From Hyaloscypha bicolor E (taxonomy: Eukaryota; Ascomycota; Leotiomycetes; Helotiales; Hyaloscyphaceae), in contig NW_020194627.1 of NCBI RefSeq assembly GCF_002865645.1, positions 248,001 through 312,000 of the forward strand: a stretch of DNA of 64,000 nucleotides. Direction: 5' to 3'. The translations under genes and the position numbers were made by a program. The notes under the pieces are model-generated. The model ran no database searches. It saw only the letters and a program-made list of their open reading frames with translations, and was not told the DNA's origin. Below, piece after piece: positions 11,203-19,786 of the stretch (the stretch's first letter is position 1; each line of letters begins with the position of its first letter).

Positions 11203-12178
11203 ATGGAGAAACAATCCATTACTCAGCCACGTGTGCTTCGTACCCCGCGTACATATCTCTTTGCTGCACTCCTGCTTCTACGTGTTTTGGATTTAGGTTC
11301 CAATTCGCAGATTATCTGTATCGCTTACGTCCGACTCATGGCAGGCCGAGCGCTAAGCCCTGTGAAAGCAATAGGGTCCCTTGCATGGGGCTCTTTTCAA
11401 ACCGTTTTTGAAGTCATTTTCCTCCCTTGGCGCTCAAGCTACGAGCCTATAAAATCTTTCCTCAACGATGAGTCCAAGGACGTCCAAACAGGCAGCTGGC
11501 GTGACAGAAAGCTAGCTGAGTTGACTTTCGTCGGAATTACTGTAAGCTTCTAGAGCATCTCTTTCTCGCTTTAAAAACTGTCGAAATAAACTACGGCTAA
11601 CCAGGAGCTATTGTCATCTACAGTGTGCACTTATCACTGGAGCAGTGGTCCAGGCTCTCACCTGGCCGCAAGCACAAACGCCTTCCAAACTTCCTCTCGG
11701 CCTCTGGTATAGCAGCCTTGTGCTTTCGCTCGTGGCAATTTGCCTTGCAACTCAGCAGAGCGTCGCTCTCAATCGTGTGAGCAGTTATAAAGACTTCGAC
11801 TCGCGAATTCGATCCCTGTTGGGTAAGAAGATTGTGTCAAAGGATAGTGATAGTAGGGCGACTTGGGTGCCTAGGGTGTTGCAACTTTATGTTTGGCAGA
11901 CACCGATTATGCATTTGAATTTCGGGATTTTGGGGTTCGTTGTTGGATTGGGAATTATGGTCTTCGAAAGCAGAAGCGGAGCGAATAACAGTCCTCCAGC
12001 CTCAACGGGCTTAGATGCGAAGGTGCGTTGTTAATCCGAGCCCAGAATGTTGTCGGTTCTTGCTAACCCTATTTGGCAGGCTTTGGTCATTGTTGGCTTC
12101 GTTACCGCCTTCTCCTTTCTCAATTACTTATTCTCTACGGGTGTGCTATACCACAGAATATGTCGTATCGAAGACTAG
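11203..12178 (+). CDS. Four-helix membrane protein (hypothetical)
   Basis: Exons 11203-11541, 11624-12022 and 12080-12178 encode about 278 residues. The introns (82 and 57 nt) begin GTAAGC and GTGCGT, end CTACAG and GGCAG, and carry CTAAC branch sites; both are phase 0. Four transmembrane stretches are seen: VGITCALITGAVVQALTW, GLWYSSLVLSLVAICLA, HLNFGILGFVVGLGIMV and ALVIVGFVTAFSFLNYLF. A basic N-terminal third includes SFQTVFEVIFLPWRSSYEP. This helix layout is common in uncharacterised ascomycete membrane proteins; no catalytic motif is visible and I do not recognise the family. It lies 448 bp downstream of another four-helix protein on the same strand. Confidence 0.7.
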
Positions 12179-13225
12179 ATTACTGGTCCAGGTGGAGCCT
12201 TTTAACGACACAAAGCTTGCTGTTTCTAATCTACGGCACTCTTCCAGAATGCCTTCTTCAAGCGCAACTCTCTCCGATCTTGCAAGTGTCTACTAGTATT
12301 TTAAATATAATTAGCACATGCTGTTTCTCTAGACGTATCACGGTTGGCTGTGGGTGGCCGCGTGCTTTAATTTGTGTGAGGCACGTAATAGCAGGGTGAT
12401 GCACAAGTAGTCAAGGTAAATGAGCTGCAGAGTGACGTTTGCAAGTGTAACTGATTCCAAGAGGTGATTGCAACAAGAGATTAATCGATGACCCTTTCCA
12501 AAGCTATATGCGTCTCCCTATATATCCCCTAGTGCTTAGCCAAGCGTACGAAGCCCTTTACTTAATTAGGAAATAAAATCCCGCACAATCCGTGCAATTC
12601 CGATATAACCATTACTCAAAATAGGAAACCAAATCCACGATATCTGACGTCCGCCTATACTCTGTTACGTGTGCCCATTACATTAACCCCCCCTCTGGGC
12701 CCTTGTCCCCAAGATGCCTTGGCAAATTGCAAATAGCTTTATATATGCCCCTTGGAAGTCCTATAACTATTCTTCTTAACCCAAGGATTCTCTATTTATA
12801 TTTTAGCATTACGCTATAGCAAATCTGGGAATACAGTTTACCAAACCTGTCCATTTGACCCACAAATTACGTCTTGCAATTCCTATGTGCAAAGGAAATA
12901 CAAATATAGTATATATTATTGCTTGTAGAGTTAATCCGATTTCCTGGTTGGTTTATTAATTTTATCTTAGCTTCCATTGCAAATTAGTTATTACTTTATT
13001 AGCCAGAGAGCTGGGAAAAGTTAATCCAATTTTCTGGTTTATTTATAAATCTACTCTTTTAATTTTTCTGGGCTTTCTTGGTATAAAAGTAGCACCGAAT
13101 TTGCTAAAGTTATTTTGCGCGGGGTTTAAAAGCGGCGAAAAACGACGTTGGCAGGCTGCGGCACGAGCGCCTTGGAGTTTTCGGTGTGAAAGCTGATGCC
13201 TGGGGAAACGATTGCCACAATAATC
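12179..13225. other. Intergenic region with short direct repeats
   Basis: There is no gene. GTTAATCCGATTTCCTGGTT near 12932 recurs with small changes near 13020, and related CATTGCAAATTAG words are present, suggesting a decayed repeat. A run of seven C occurs near 12687. Confidence 0.4.
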
Positions 13226-13332
13226 GTATCCGTTAAGGTCCAGAGTTACGACTGAGAAGATTGCCGACTAAGAGAGGCTATGAACTCTAGTTTCGCAATG
13301 ATTGCAAGCTATCGAAGTCACCTGGGAAATAA
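13226..13332. repeat. Dispersed repeat, copy 2
   Basis: This is the direct-orientation copy of 6558-6666, with about 85-90% identity by eye. It retains G/C at several positions that are A/T in the other copy, so it is the less mutated of the two. Confidence 0.7.
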
Positions 13333-13558
13333 ATGTGAAAGTTCTTGTGCTTGATAATACATCTCTTTCTATTTTTCTGAGTCTCCTCTTTGGAAGCATT
13401 AATCAGCCAAGCTGACAACGTAATAAAAATACAACGCTCGCGTGCACGCCAAGTAGCAGATATCTATCCAGTTTTCTGTATCTACGATAAAGCAACGCTG
13501 AGATCCTCCCATGGTATCATTTTTTTCTTCATCAAATCATTCCCAACCCATGATCCCT

Positions 13559-14365
13559 TCACCACCCATAATCAGACCTCCGTCTCCTCTCCAGCCTCTC
13601 CCTCTCCCTCTCCCGTTCCCGCTCACGCTCCTTCTGGCGTTCGCGCTCCCTCTCCCTCTCCTCCTGCCTGACCCTCTCCCTCTCCAACTCCTTCTCCCAC
13701 GTACTCGTCCGCTTCGGAGCCTTCGGCTTCTCATTCCTCGGTAACAGCATCACAAACGCGTCCTTCGGCCTCTCCCACTGCTTCTTCTTCCCATCAAACA
13801 CATTGACATAGAACACCTCACCATCGACCTCGGTCTCGACCCACGAGTTCTTCATGTGGCTCGTATACGCGTCGAGTTTCGCGATACCGATGACCACCTC
13901 ATCGGTCCTGCTTTTCTTCAGAATAGATTTCGGTTTCGGGTCCTCCTTGTGCTGCTGCGTGATCTCAAGGCGGTACTTCAGCCCCGAGAACGTGGACAGC
14001 GCTTCCGCTTCCAGGGTCTGCAGCTGGTAGAGCAGGGATTGGAAACCCCCGGTTCTTTCGTGGCCGTAGGCGATGCCCGAGAGCTTGGATTGGATCGCGA
14101 GCAGGCTGCGCACGGCGCGGTCGAGTTCCGTTCGCGCGATCGTGTCGCCGAGATCGAAGCGTGAGCCGCATGCGGAGCGCAGTGATGTGAATGTGTAAGC
14201 GAGGTTTTGCTTCGAGGTGAGGGTGTAGGATTGGAAGGCGTCGAAGTTGGGTGTTGGAGCGGAGCCGAAACGGCGCGTGGCGCGGATTATTTGGCAGAGG
14301 TCGTAGGAGTTGTTGAGGGTGGAGAGGAAGGTGGTGTATTGGTCTTTGAACGTGGTAGGCGACAT
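13559..14365 (-). CDS. WW-like domain protein with Arg/Glu-rich tail
   Basis: A single uninterrupted exon encodes 268 residues. WW domains bind proline-rich peptides. Here residues 174-200 read SWVETEVDGEVFYVN ... KKKQWERPKD, with two Trp 22 residues apart and the closing Pro, as in a WW fold. Residues 1-140 are predicted helical. The last 40 residues are almost only Arg and Glu in alternating runs, encoded by a CTC/TTC-rich repeat on the + strand. The ATG at 14365 precedes SPTTFKDQYTT; the open frame upstream has no ATG. The tail suggests an RNA- or spliceosome-linked or otherwise nuclear protein, but this is only an inference. No neighbour shares its orientation or function. Confidence 0.7.
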   Translation of the reverse strand: MSPTTFKDQYTTFLSTLNNSYDLCQIIRATRRFGSAPTPNFDAFQSYTLTSKQNLAYTFTSLRSACGSRFDLGDTIARTELDRAVRSLLAIQSKLSGIAYGHERTGGFQSLLYQLQTLEAEALSTFSGLKYRLEITQQHKEDPKPKSILKKSRTDEVVIGIAKLDAYTSHMKNSWVETEVDGEVFYVNVFDGKKKQWERPKDAFVMLLPRNEKPKAPKRTSTWEKELERERVRQEERERERERQKERERERERERERLERRRRSDYGW

Positions 14366-15099
14366 GGCTGCCGTGATGTTGGAGTAGGGGTAGCTTGACG
14401 GAGACAGTTTGTTGGTGGGGATGATGAACTTCTTAAGTGCAGGTTGAGATATCACTGGCGTGATATGAGAATGGATGGACTCTTTATGTGTTTCAATGAA
14501 TGTATGATTGAATGAAAGAAAGAAAGAAGAATTGAGCAATAGGGAACGAGGAGGTTCTTATATCTGAGTCTGGCTGTGAGAGGGTGTCTCGCGAGACGGT
14601 GGGGTGCAGCCGCTGCAGCGAGGTCTCAGCCACAGCCACAAAGACCAACTTTGCACGAAACTTCGCACCCCTGAAACCCGTTGGGGGCCGCGAGAAACGG
14701 CCGTGACTCAAGAACGCTCAAAGAACAACCAATTGTGTTCGCGCCAGAGTCCTACAATGGCTGCCTATGATACTTTTGGCCACCTAGGTTGCACGATTTG
14801 TGAGCAAGACGCACTCTGGCTTCATGCTCTCCAGGTCATCTGGCGGGAATCTGGCCGTCTTCGCCAGCAACAGCCAAGATTCCCGGCGGCTATTGTCGCA
14901 CAAGAGGGCGCCGGCGACCGTAAATGGCTCGGTGATGATGGAAGTGTGCATGAGGGGCTGAACTTCTGGTCGATCCTGGGCCTGGGCTGAGGCCAAGGCA
15001 GACTTCATCTTTGGTGGTGGGTGGAAATGATGGTTGCGCCGAAGGGGGCAGTGCTGCTGACTGGCGCAGTCTGAGGAGGCCGGGCTCGCGGTGATAGCA
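14366..15099. other. Intergenic region
   Basis: This holds the promoter of the WW-like gene and about 600 bp with only short, unrecognised frames on both strands. No gene can be supported. Confidence 0.4.
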
Positions 15100-15700
15100 A
15101 AGTACGACGCGCGATTGGACGATGCAGGCTGCCCAGGGAGGGTCGTGAAAGCAAATCTGCCGCCACTTTCATGGCATGATATCAATATACGAGGTGTGGT
15201 GGGATGCGGGATAGCAAAATTGGTCATGCAAGACCTCAGCTGAGAAGTGTACCCGCAACTCACACCATTTTGGTTTCATCCCCTGAAGGATTTGGTGTCG
15301 CGGCCTCGTCAGCATGCAGGCGGAGAATTCAAATCAGCAAGGGAGCGGAGACTGCAAAATTTGAAATGCAGTCACCCAGCTGAGGAGACTCGCTCAACTA
15401 CGAAGACCCACACCATCCAAGCCATTTGGTTTCACCCGGAGAGATTTTGATGTACAGTAAGATCAATTGCCACGTCAGCTATGAAGGCGGAGAAATCAAA
15501 TAACCGGGCAACGGAGACAGCAAAAGCTGAAATGCAAGCAATCCGCGGTAAGAAAATGCCGCAAGCTCGCAAGCATTTGGTCTCACGTCGGCCAAATTTG
15601 AGTTCGTTGCCACGTCAGCGATCCTATTCTTGCCCCCGCTCCTGCAAGCGGGTCGAGAGCAAATTTTCACAGAGTGAAAGCAAATGATGGAGGCAGTGAA
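15100..15700. repeat. Degenerate tandem repeat, period about 155 bp
   Basis: About four diverged units are seen. Landmarks such as TTTGGTTTCA recur near 15269, 15425 and 15577, and AGGCGGAGAA followed by TCAAAT and GGAGAC recurs near 15320 and 15486. GCAAAATT..(A)ATGCA followed by CAGCTGAG recurs near 15213 and 15356. Identity between units is only moderate. No coding function is apparent. Confidence 0.5.
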
Positions 15701-16082
15701 CGGGCGGCATTGTCGCGGTGAAAGCAAATCTAGGGGAAAGGCCTTGATGTGTGTCGTGAAGGGAGTGAGGTGTGGAGTGGCGGTGGCAAAATGGAACGGG
15801 ATCTCGTCCATGAAATCGCGGCCATGTTGAGCACTTCTGCTGTTGCCCCCACTCCACCTGCTTCGCCAAGCGGATTTGAAAGCAGAATCTCGGCGCCTGG
15901 TGGAAAGGAAGTGATAACAAATTTGCGTGAGAAGGCATGAAGAAGGGTGGTTTGTGGATTGATACCCATAAAACTCGGTCAATCTTTGCAGCAACAAAAG
16001 TGAGTGCCACACGAAGCCACCACATCACTGCATTGTCGTTGATTTTTGGTTTCTAGCGTCCGGTTGAGGGAAAGCCACCACT

Positions 16083-16210
16083 CACTGCAATTTTAGCGCC
16101 TACACAGAGGTTGGTGTTTCCTGCCAGTGACCTCTGAGTCACGTGCCCAAAGAAAATATGTGGTAAAAACCATAAGTAATAATCCACCTTCTCGGAGACC
16201 ACCTGGGAGC
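16083..16210. mobile_element. Inverted-repeat element A, truncated copy
   Basis: It starts with CACTGCAATTTTAGCG and follows the left half of the complete copy at 17338-17607 (CGAGTCACGTGCCC-type and AAAACCATAAGTAAT words) but stops at about 16210, where the next copy begins. Confidence 0.65.
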
Positions 16211-16221
16211 GAGGCGTCAAG

Positions 16222-16728
16222 CACTGCAATTTTAGCGCCAACACAGAGGTTGCTGGCCTCTGAGTCACGTGCCCTAAGAGAATATGTGGTAAAAACCATA
16301 AGTAATCCGCCTTCTCAAAGACCACCTATCTCTGTGAATTGAATGTAATAGCTTCTATTCTTGCAAACTCAATACCTTTCCAACGTTGTTGTTGCAGGCA
16401 CGTGCTGGTCGCGTGGACAAGGCCCTAGTCTACGAAGGCGCGCCGAATTGAAATCCGTCCATTTTCGCCTAAGGCAAAAAACACCAAAATCTCTAGTTTT
16501 TGAAAATTGCGCATCGTAGCATTACCAAGTCCAAATACTTTAAATTAAGCTTTCAGAAGTCAAAGTATCTTTTTTTTACGGTTTCGTGGTTCTAAACTTT
16601 TAGGGAGTTTTATTACGATTTTTTAAAGGTGAGGGGATAATTTTCAAAACTCTCGCTTAGCGAAACGGACAGTTTTCAATTCGGCACGCCTTGGGACAGT
16701 CCTCCGCGCAGATGCTAAAATTGCAGTG
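16222..16728. mobile_element. Inverted-repeat element A, interrupted copy
   Basis: The left end CACTGCAATTTTAGCG is at 16222 and the matching right end CTAAAATTGCAGTG at 16728. Removing the element nested at about 16431-16696 leaves about 240 bp that align with the complete copy, including GTGGACAAGGCCCTAGTC before the insertion and CTCCGCGCAGA after it. Confidence 0.7.
16435..16692. mobile_element. MITE-like element B nested in A
   Basis: This is 258 bp with terminal inverted repeats: AAGGCGCGCCGAATTGAAA at the left and the complement of AAGGCGTGCCGAATTGAAA at the right. Inner pairing continues through a CCGT(C)C and a TTTTGAAAATT segment. It has no coding capacity. It splits element A between CCCTAGTC and CCTCCGCGCAG. 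A target-site duplication is not obvious. Confidence 0.7.
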
Positions 16729-16850
16729 CAGTCCTGCATCCTACCCCTGAAAGAACTGGCCCGATAACCCGGTACAAGTAGTCTACTCATGAGGACGAGT
16801 CCTCCGCGCAGATGCTAAAATTGCAGTGCAGTCCCGCATCCTACCCCGAC
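16697..16850. repeat. Direct duplication of element A right end
   Basis: About 53 bp beginning AGTCCTCCGCGCAGATGC and ending GCATCCTACCCC occur at 16697-16750 and again at 16798-16850. They are separated by about 50 bp that include the hairpin-forming GAGGACGAGTCCTC. Confidence 0.6.
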
Positions 16851-16881
16851 AGGATTGCACCGATAACCGCCCAACCGGTAA

Positions 16882-17318
16882 GCAGCGTACTGGGTAACCT
16901 GTGTGCTCCACCGGGTGAGTTACAGGGGTGGGAATGAGGACCCACCGGGTTATTTCTGCCTGATTTTTGACTTGAAGAAAATCGACTTTTCAACCTCAAG
17001 ATAGAACCAGTTCTATAACGCTTTTATAACGGTTCATATATGGTTTAGAAACGCTTTAATTAGGGGTTAGGGTTAGGGGTGTAGGGTGCGGGTTAGTTAG
17101 GGTTCGCCGGGGGTCCGGGGGACAGTGGGAGCCCCCCACTTGGGAACACTTTAGAAATGGTTTTAATACAGTTAGAAAACAGTATTTGGGTTACTTACTA
17201 TAAAGATATAGTTAAGATGCCCTATAGACGGGAAGTTAATGCCTGACGAAAATTTCAACTGGTTACTTTGAACCCCTGTAATCTAACCCGGTGGAGTACA
17301 CGGGTTCAGCTACGCTGC
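16882..17318. mobile_element. Inverted-repeat element C with TTAGGG-like core
   Basis: The left arm (16882-16929: GCAGCGTAC ... CTCCACCGGGT ... TTACAGGGGT) is the imperfect inverted copy of the right arm (17271-17318: ACCCCTGTAA ... ACCCGGTGGAG ... TACGCTGC), about 80% identical over 48 bp. The 437 bp between the outer ends have no reading frame but contain a TTAGGG-type run at 17060-17105. Confidence 0.6.
17060..17105 (+). repeat. Interstitial telomere-like TTAGGG tract
   Basis: About 46 bp of TTAGGGG, TTAGGG, GTAGGG and TTAGTTAGGG units lie between the arms of element C. TTAGGG is the telomere unit of most filamentous ascomycetes. The tract is short and degenerate, and it is not at a chromosome end in this window. 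Confidence 0.6.
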
Positions 17319-17337
17319 ACACTCGGTCACAAATAAT

Positions 17338-17607
17338 CACTGCAATTTTAGCGCCTACACTGAGGTTGGTGTTCCCCGCCAAAGACTTCCGAGTCACGTG
17401 CCCAAAGAAAAAATGTTGAAAGAAGTCATAAGTAATCCACCTTCTCGAAGACCACCTGTCTCTGGGAATCGAACATAACAGCTGCTATTCTTGCAAACTC
17501 AATACCTTCCCAAGGTTGTCGTGGCGGGCAATAACACTTGTTGTTCGCGTGGACAAGGCCCTAGTCGGCTCATGAGCAGTCTCCGCGCAGACGCTAAAAT
17601 TGCAGTG
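17338..17607. mobile_element. Inverted-repeat element A, complete copy
   Basis: This is 270 bp bounded by CACTGCAATTTTAGCG and CGCTAAAATTGCAGTG, 16 bp perfect inverted repeats. There is no coding sequence. On the minus strand it contains GTTCGATTCCC, which resembles a pol III B box, but no convincing A box or cloverleaf was found. It marks the uninterrupted form of the copy at 16222-16728. Confidence 0.7.
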
Positions 17608-18036
17608 CATATGCAGCCCAACAGCTTTCTCTAGCCGAGCACAAAAATTGCAATCTTTTAGAAGTGTTTAGAAAATTCCAAAACTTTGCAAGATGACTAT
17701 AATTAAGTCGTAGATCACGATTATCGACTCCTTTTCTTCATTTTGTTGCGTTGTTGTGGTTAAATACACTTTTGGGCTGTTGAGGGGCGTGGGAGTTATC
17801 GAGCGAAGCCTGGGAAGGAAATATTATCGTTATGCTAAGCTTGACCAATCATTCAGCTTACCCTGCTTCACGGCGGGCAAAAAAAAGCAGTTCTCATTGG
17901 CCGAGGTCAATTTGGAATATTTCAGATGCTTCTCAATAAAAAGTTCCTTCAATTTATGTACATTCAAAATTTAACTACTCTATTTTTTGTGATTTTCTAG
18001 AACATTTAGAAATCTTCCCATCGGTAAAAGCGTAAC
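17608..18036. other. Intergenic region
   Basis: Downstream of the repeat cluster and 3' of the first secreted-protein gene. Only one short frame without an ATG is present; nothing is supported. Confidence 0.4.
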
Positions 18037-18918
18037 CTATTTCCCGAATAAAGAATGCAACAGCTCCGAATTGTGTTGCATCCACTTGTTTTTCCAGTAG
18101 TCGCCGCTTCGAACCTTGGGACCGTCCTTCGAGTTATCGTGGCATTTGTGGGCCATCCACATCGCTTTCCAAGATCTCCAACATTCCACAACTGGCCCAG
18201 TGTAGTCCTGGTTTTTCTTATACTCGTCATTAGAGATGCAAGTTGATTTTGTAAGGTTCGGGCGAGCCTTCATCGGATCAGGGTCGGCTCTGCCTGATTT
18301 AGCATCCTCGGGCTTGACGTTGTATTGCACGAGAAGGCCATTCTTCTCATCAAGCTGAACAAAGCCGCTGGAGAAGCCGTTAGAGGTGCAGAGATCGTTG
18401 GTCTCCCTGCACATCTCTTTCAGGCCGCTGAGGATTTCGAGACGGTCGCAGCTATCGCAGTTGCAGACGTTGAACCAAGCCGTGCCTTGGTGAAATTTCT
18501 TGCAAAAGCAGTGTCCCTCCTTCTGGTCTGCTTTCTTTTGCTTGGTGCGGGCAATGATGTAGTTGTCGTCGATCTTTCCGCAGAGCTTTTTGACGTCGTC
18601 GGGCTTGGGTTTGGGGCCGTCGAGGATGCAGAACTTGGTCATGTTGCCGCCTGGCCAGCCTCCGTGCACTGGCTCAGACCACTCTGGGAGGTTGGCGGCG
18701 GTATTTCCTGGTTGGCGTGGTTCGAGGAAGCCGTGTGATGAGGTGCTGTTGAGGTAGTCCTTCAGTGACGAGCAGACTTTTCCTTCTGGATTTGAGCCGA
18801 GCGTAGAGCATTGCGGAACAGAGTGCGAGGCAATGCTACTTCCATCTGTAGCCAGCGCAGTGACGACTGTGGATGCGGTACTCAAGGCGAGGAAAGTCGT
18901 GAGACCGAAAGGCGCCAT
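18037..18918 (-). CDS. Secreted Cys-rich protein, paralogue 1
   Basis: A single exon of 293 residues starts with a typical signal peptide (MAPFGLTTFLALSTASTVV, then ALA). At least 14 Cys follow. The core reads C-GKIDDNYIIAR, GHCFCKK, WFNVCNCDSCD, and a later EMC; the same pattern occurs in the gene at 19787-20788. I do not recognise a named family. Signal peptide, cysteines and lineage-type paralogy fit an extracellular, possibly effector-like protein, but this is an inference. No transmembrane helix follows the signal. The stop at 18037 is close to repeat-derived sequence. An intron is not needed. Confidence 0.75.
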   Translation of the reverse strand: MAPFGLTTFLALSTASTVVTALATDGSSIASHSVPQCSTLGSNPEGKVCSSLKDYLNSTSSHGFLEPRQPGNTAANLPEWSEPVHGGWPGGNMTKFCILDGPKPKPDDVKKLCGKIDDNYIIARTKQKKADQKEGHCFCKKFHQGTAWFNVCNCDSCDRLEILSGLKEMCRETNDLCTSNGFSSGFVQLDEKNGLLVQYNVKPEDAKSGRADPDPMKARPNLTKSTCISNDEYKKNQDYTGPVVECWRSWKAMWMAHKCHDNSKDGPKVRSGDYWKNKWMQHNSELLHSLFGK

Positions 18919-19786
18919 GGCATTATCGCGAAATGGTGACTGGTTTCAATCTGATAAACTGACTGGAAGTTGTTGGATGTTATTTGACGCGAGGTATGAA
19001 GAAGCAGAAAGAAGCAAAATTGTGGGTGGGTTGGAGGAATAAGTATTTTTTCATGAGCTACTTAGCTCGAGCTATTTCACACGTTGGTTGTGTTCCTTAG
19101 TACGTGACAAAAGTTTCACCAAGATCTGGGACCGATCCACCTAGATCTTTGCCATGCTTAGGGCTGGGCTGATTTTTGACCCACTTTCTTTATTATTGAA
19201 GCACACTGACCAGCCAATGTACTCTGTTATAATTATTTCTTTCAAATTTGGTACCATGATTCGTTGCCACCCGTAAGAATCTCGTTGGCGTTGAATTATT
19301 AGTGTTAAAAATCAAATCAATTACATTACGTTAAAATTCCAAATTCATGAGTTGGATAAATTCCTTTCGTGCTCTTGTGGCAAATCTCGCTTCTGATTTA
19401 ATGTTTGAAAGAAGTATACACATTGTGATGTGAGGTCAGGGTACGAAATTGAGAACAATAAAAATAATGAAAGGAATATTAAACGCAATTTCATATGAGG
19501 TATAACAACGAAGGAGACAACACATAAGCACAAATGAAATCAAGGTTCACGAGACGGAGGAAGAAGAGGGTTCTACTTACTGTACCGAAGTTTGTAGAAT
19601 ATGAAAAATTACTATTCGAGATAGCATTTGAGTCTTACGGTCAAACTACCCCACGTTTTTATGACACAAATAGTTACAGCTCTCGAGAACAAGAACGAAT
19701 TTGCTACTCCAAATGGCTATCCAGCCTCCAACGCCAAGTAATAAAGACACAACCCCATCTTCCACCCGAAACAAGAAATCTCTCTC
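18919..19786. other. Intergenic region between paralogues
   Basis: This holds the promoter of the first secreted-protein gene and the 3' region of the second. An 87-codon frame at 19534-19797 (+) has an ATG but no recognisable content and overlaps the end of the opposite gene, so it is not called. Confidence 0.4.

Noticed and set aside
13511..13744. Pro/Leu-rich and Arg-rich short frames opposite the WW-like gene
   Set aside because: They are shadows of the CTC/TTC repeat that encodes the Arg/Glu tail on the minus strand.
14784..15263. 159-codon minus-strand frame
   Set aside because: No domain, no codon pattern like real genes, and it overlaps the start of the degenerate tandem repeat.
16785..16815. 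Possible hammerhead-type ribozyme (CTCATGAGGACGAG)
   Set aside because: The conserved CUGAUGA and GAAA core with three helices is not present; it is only a short hairpin.
17465..17540. Possible tRNA gene in element A
   Set aside because: A B-box-like word is present, but there is no A box, anticodon stem or cloverleaf.
17756..17974. 72-codon + frame
   Set aside because: It begins with GTG, has no ATG start or recognisable content, and lies in AT-rich spacer.
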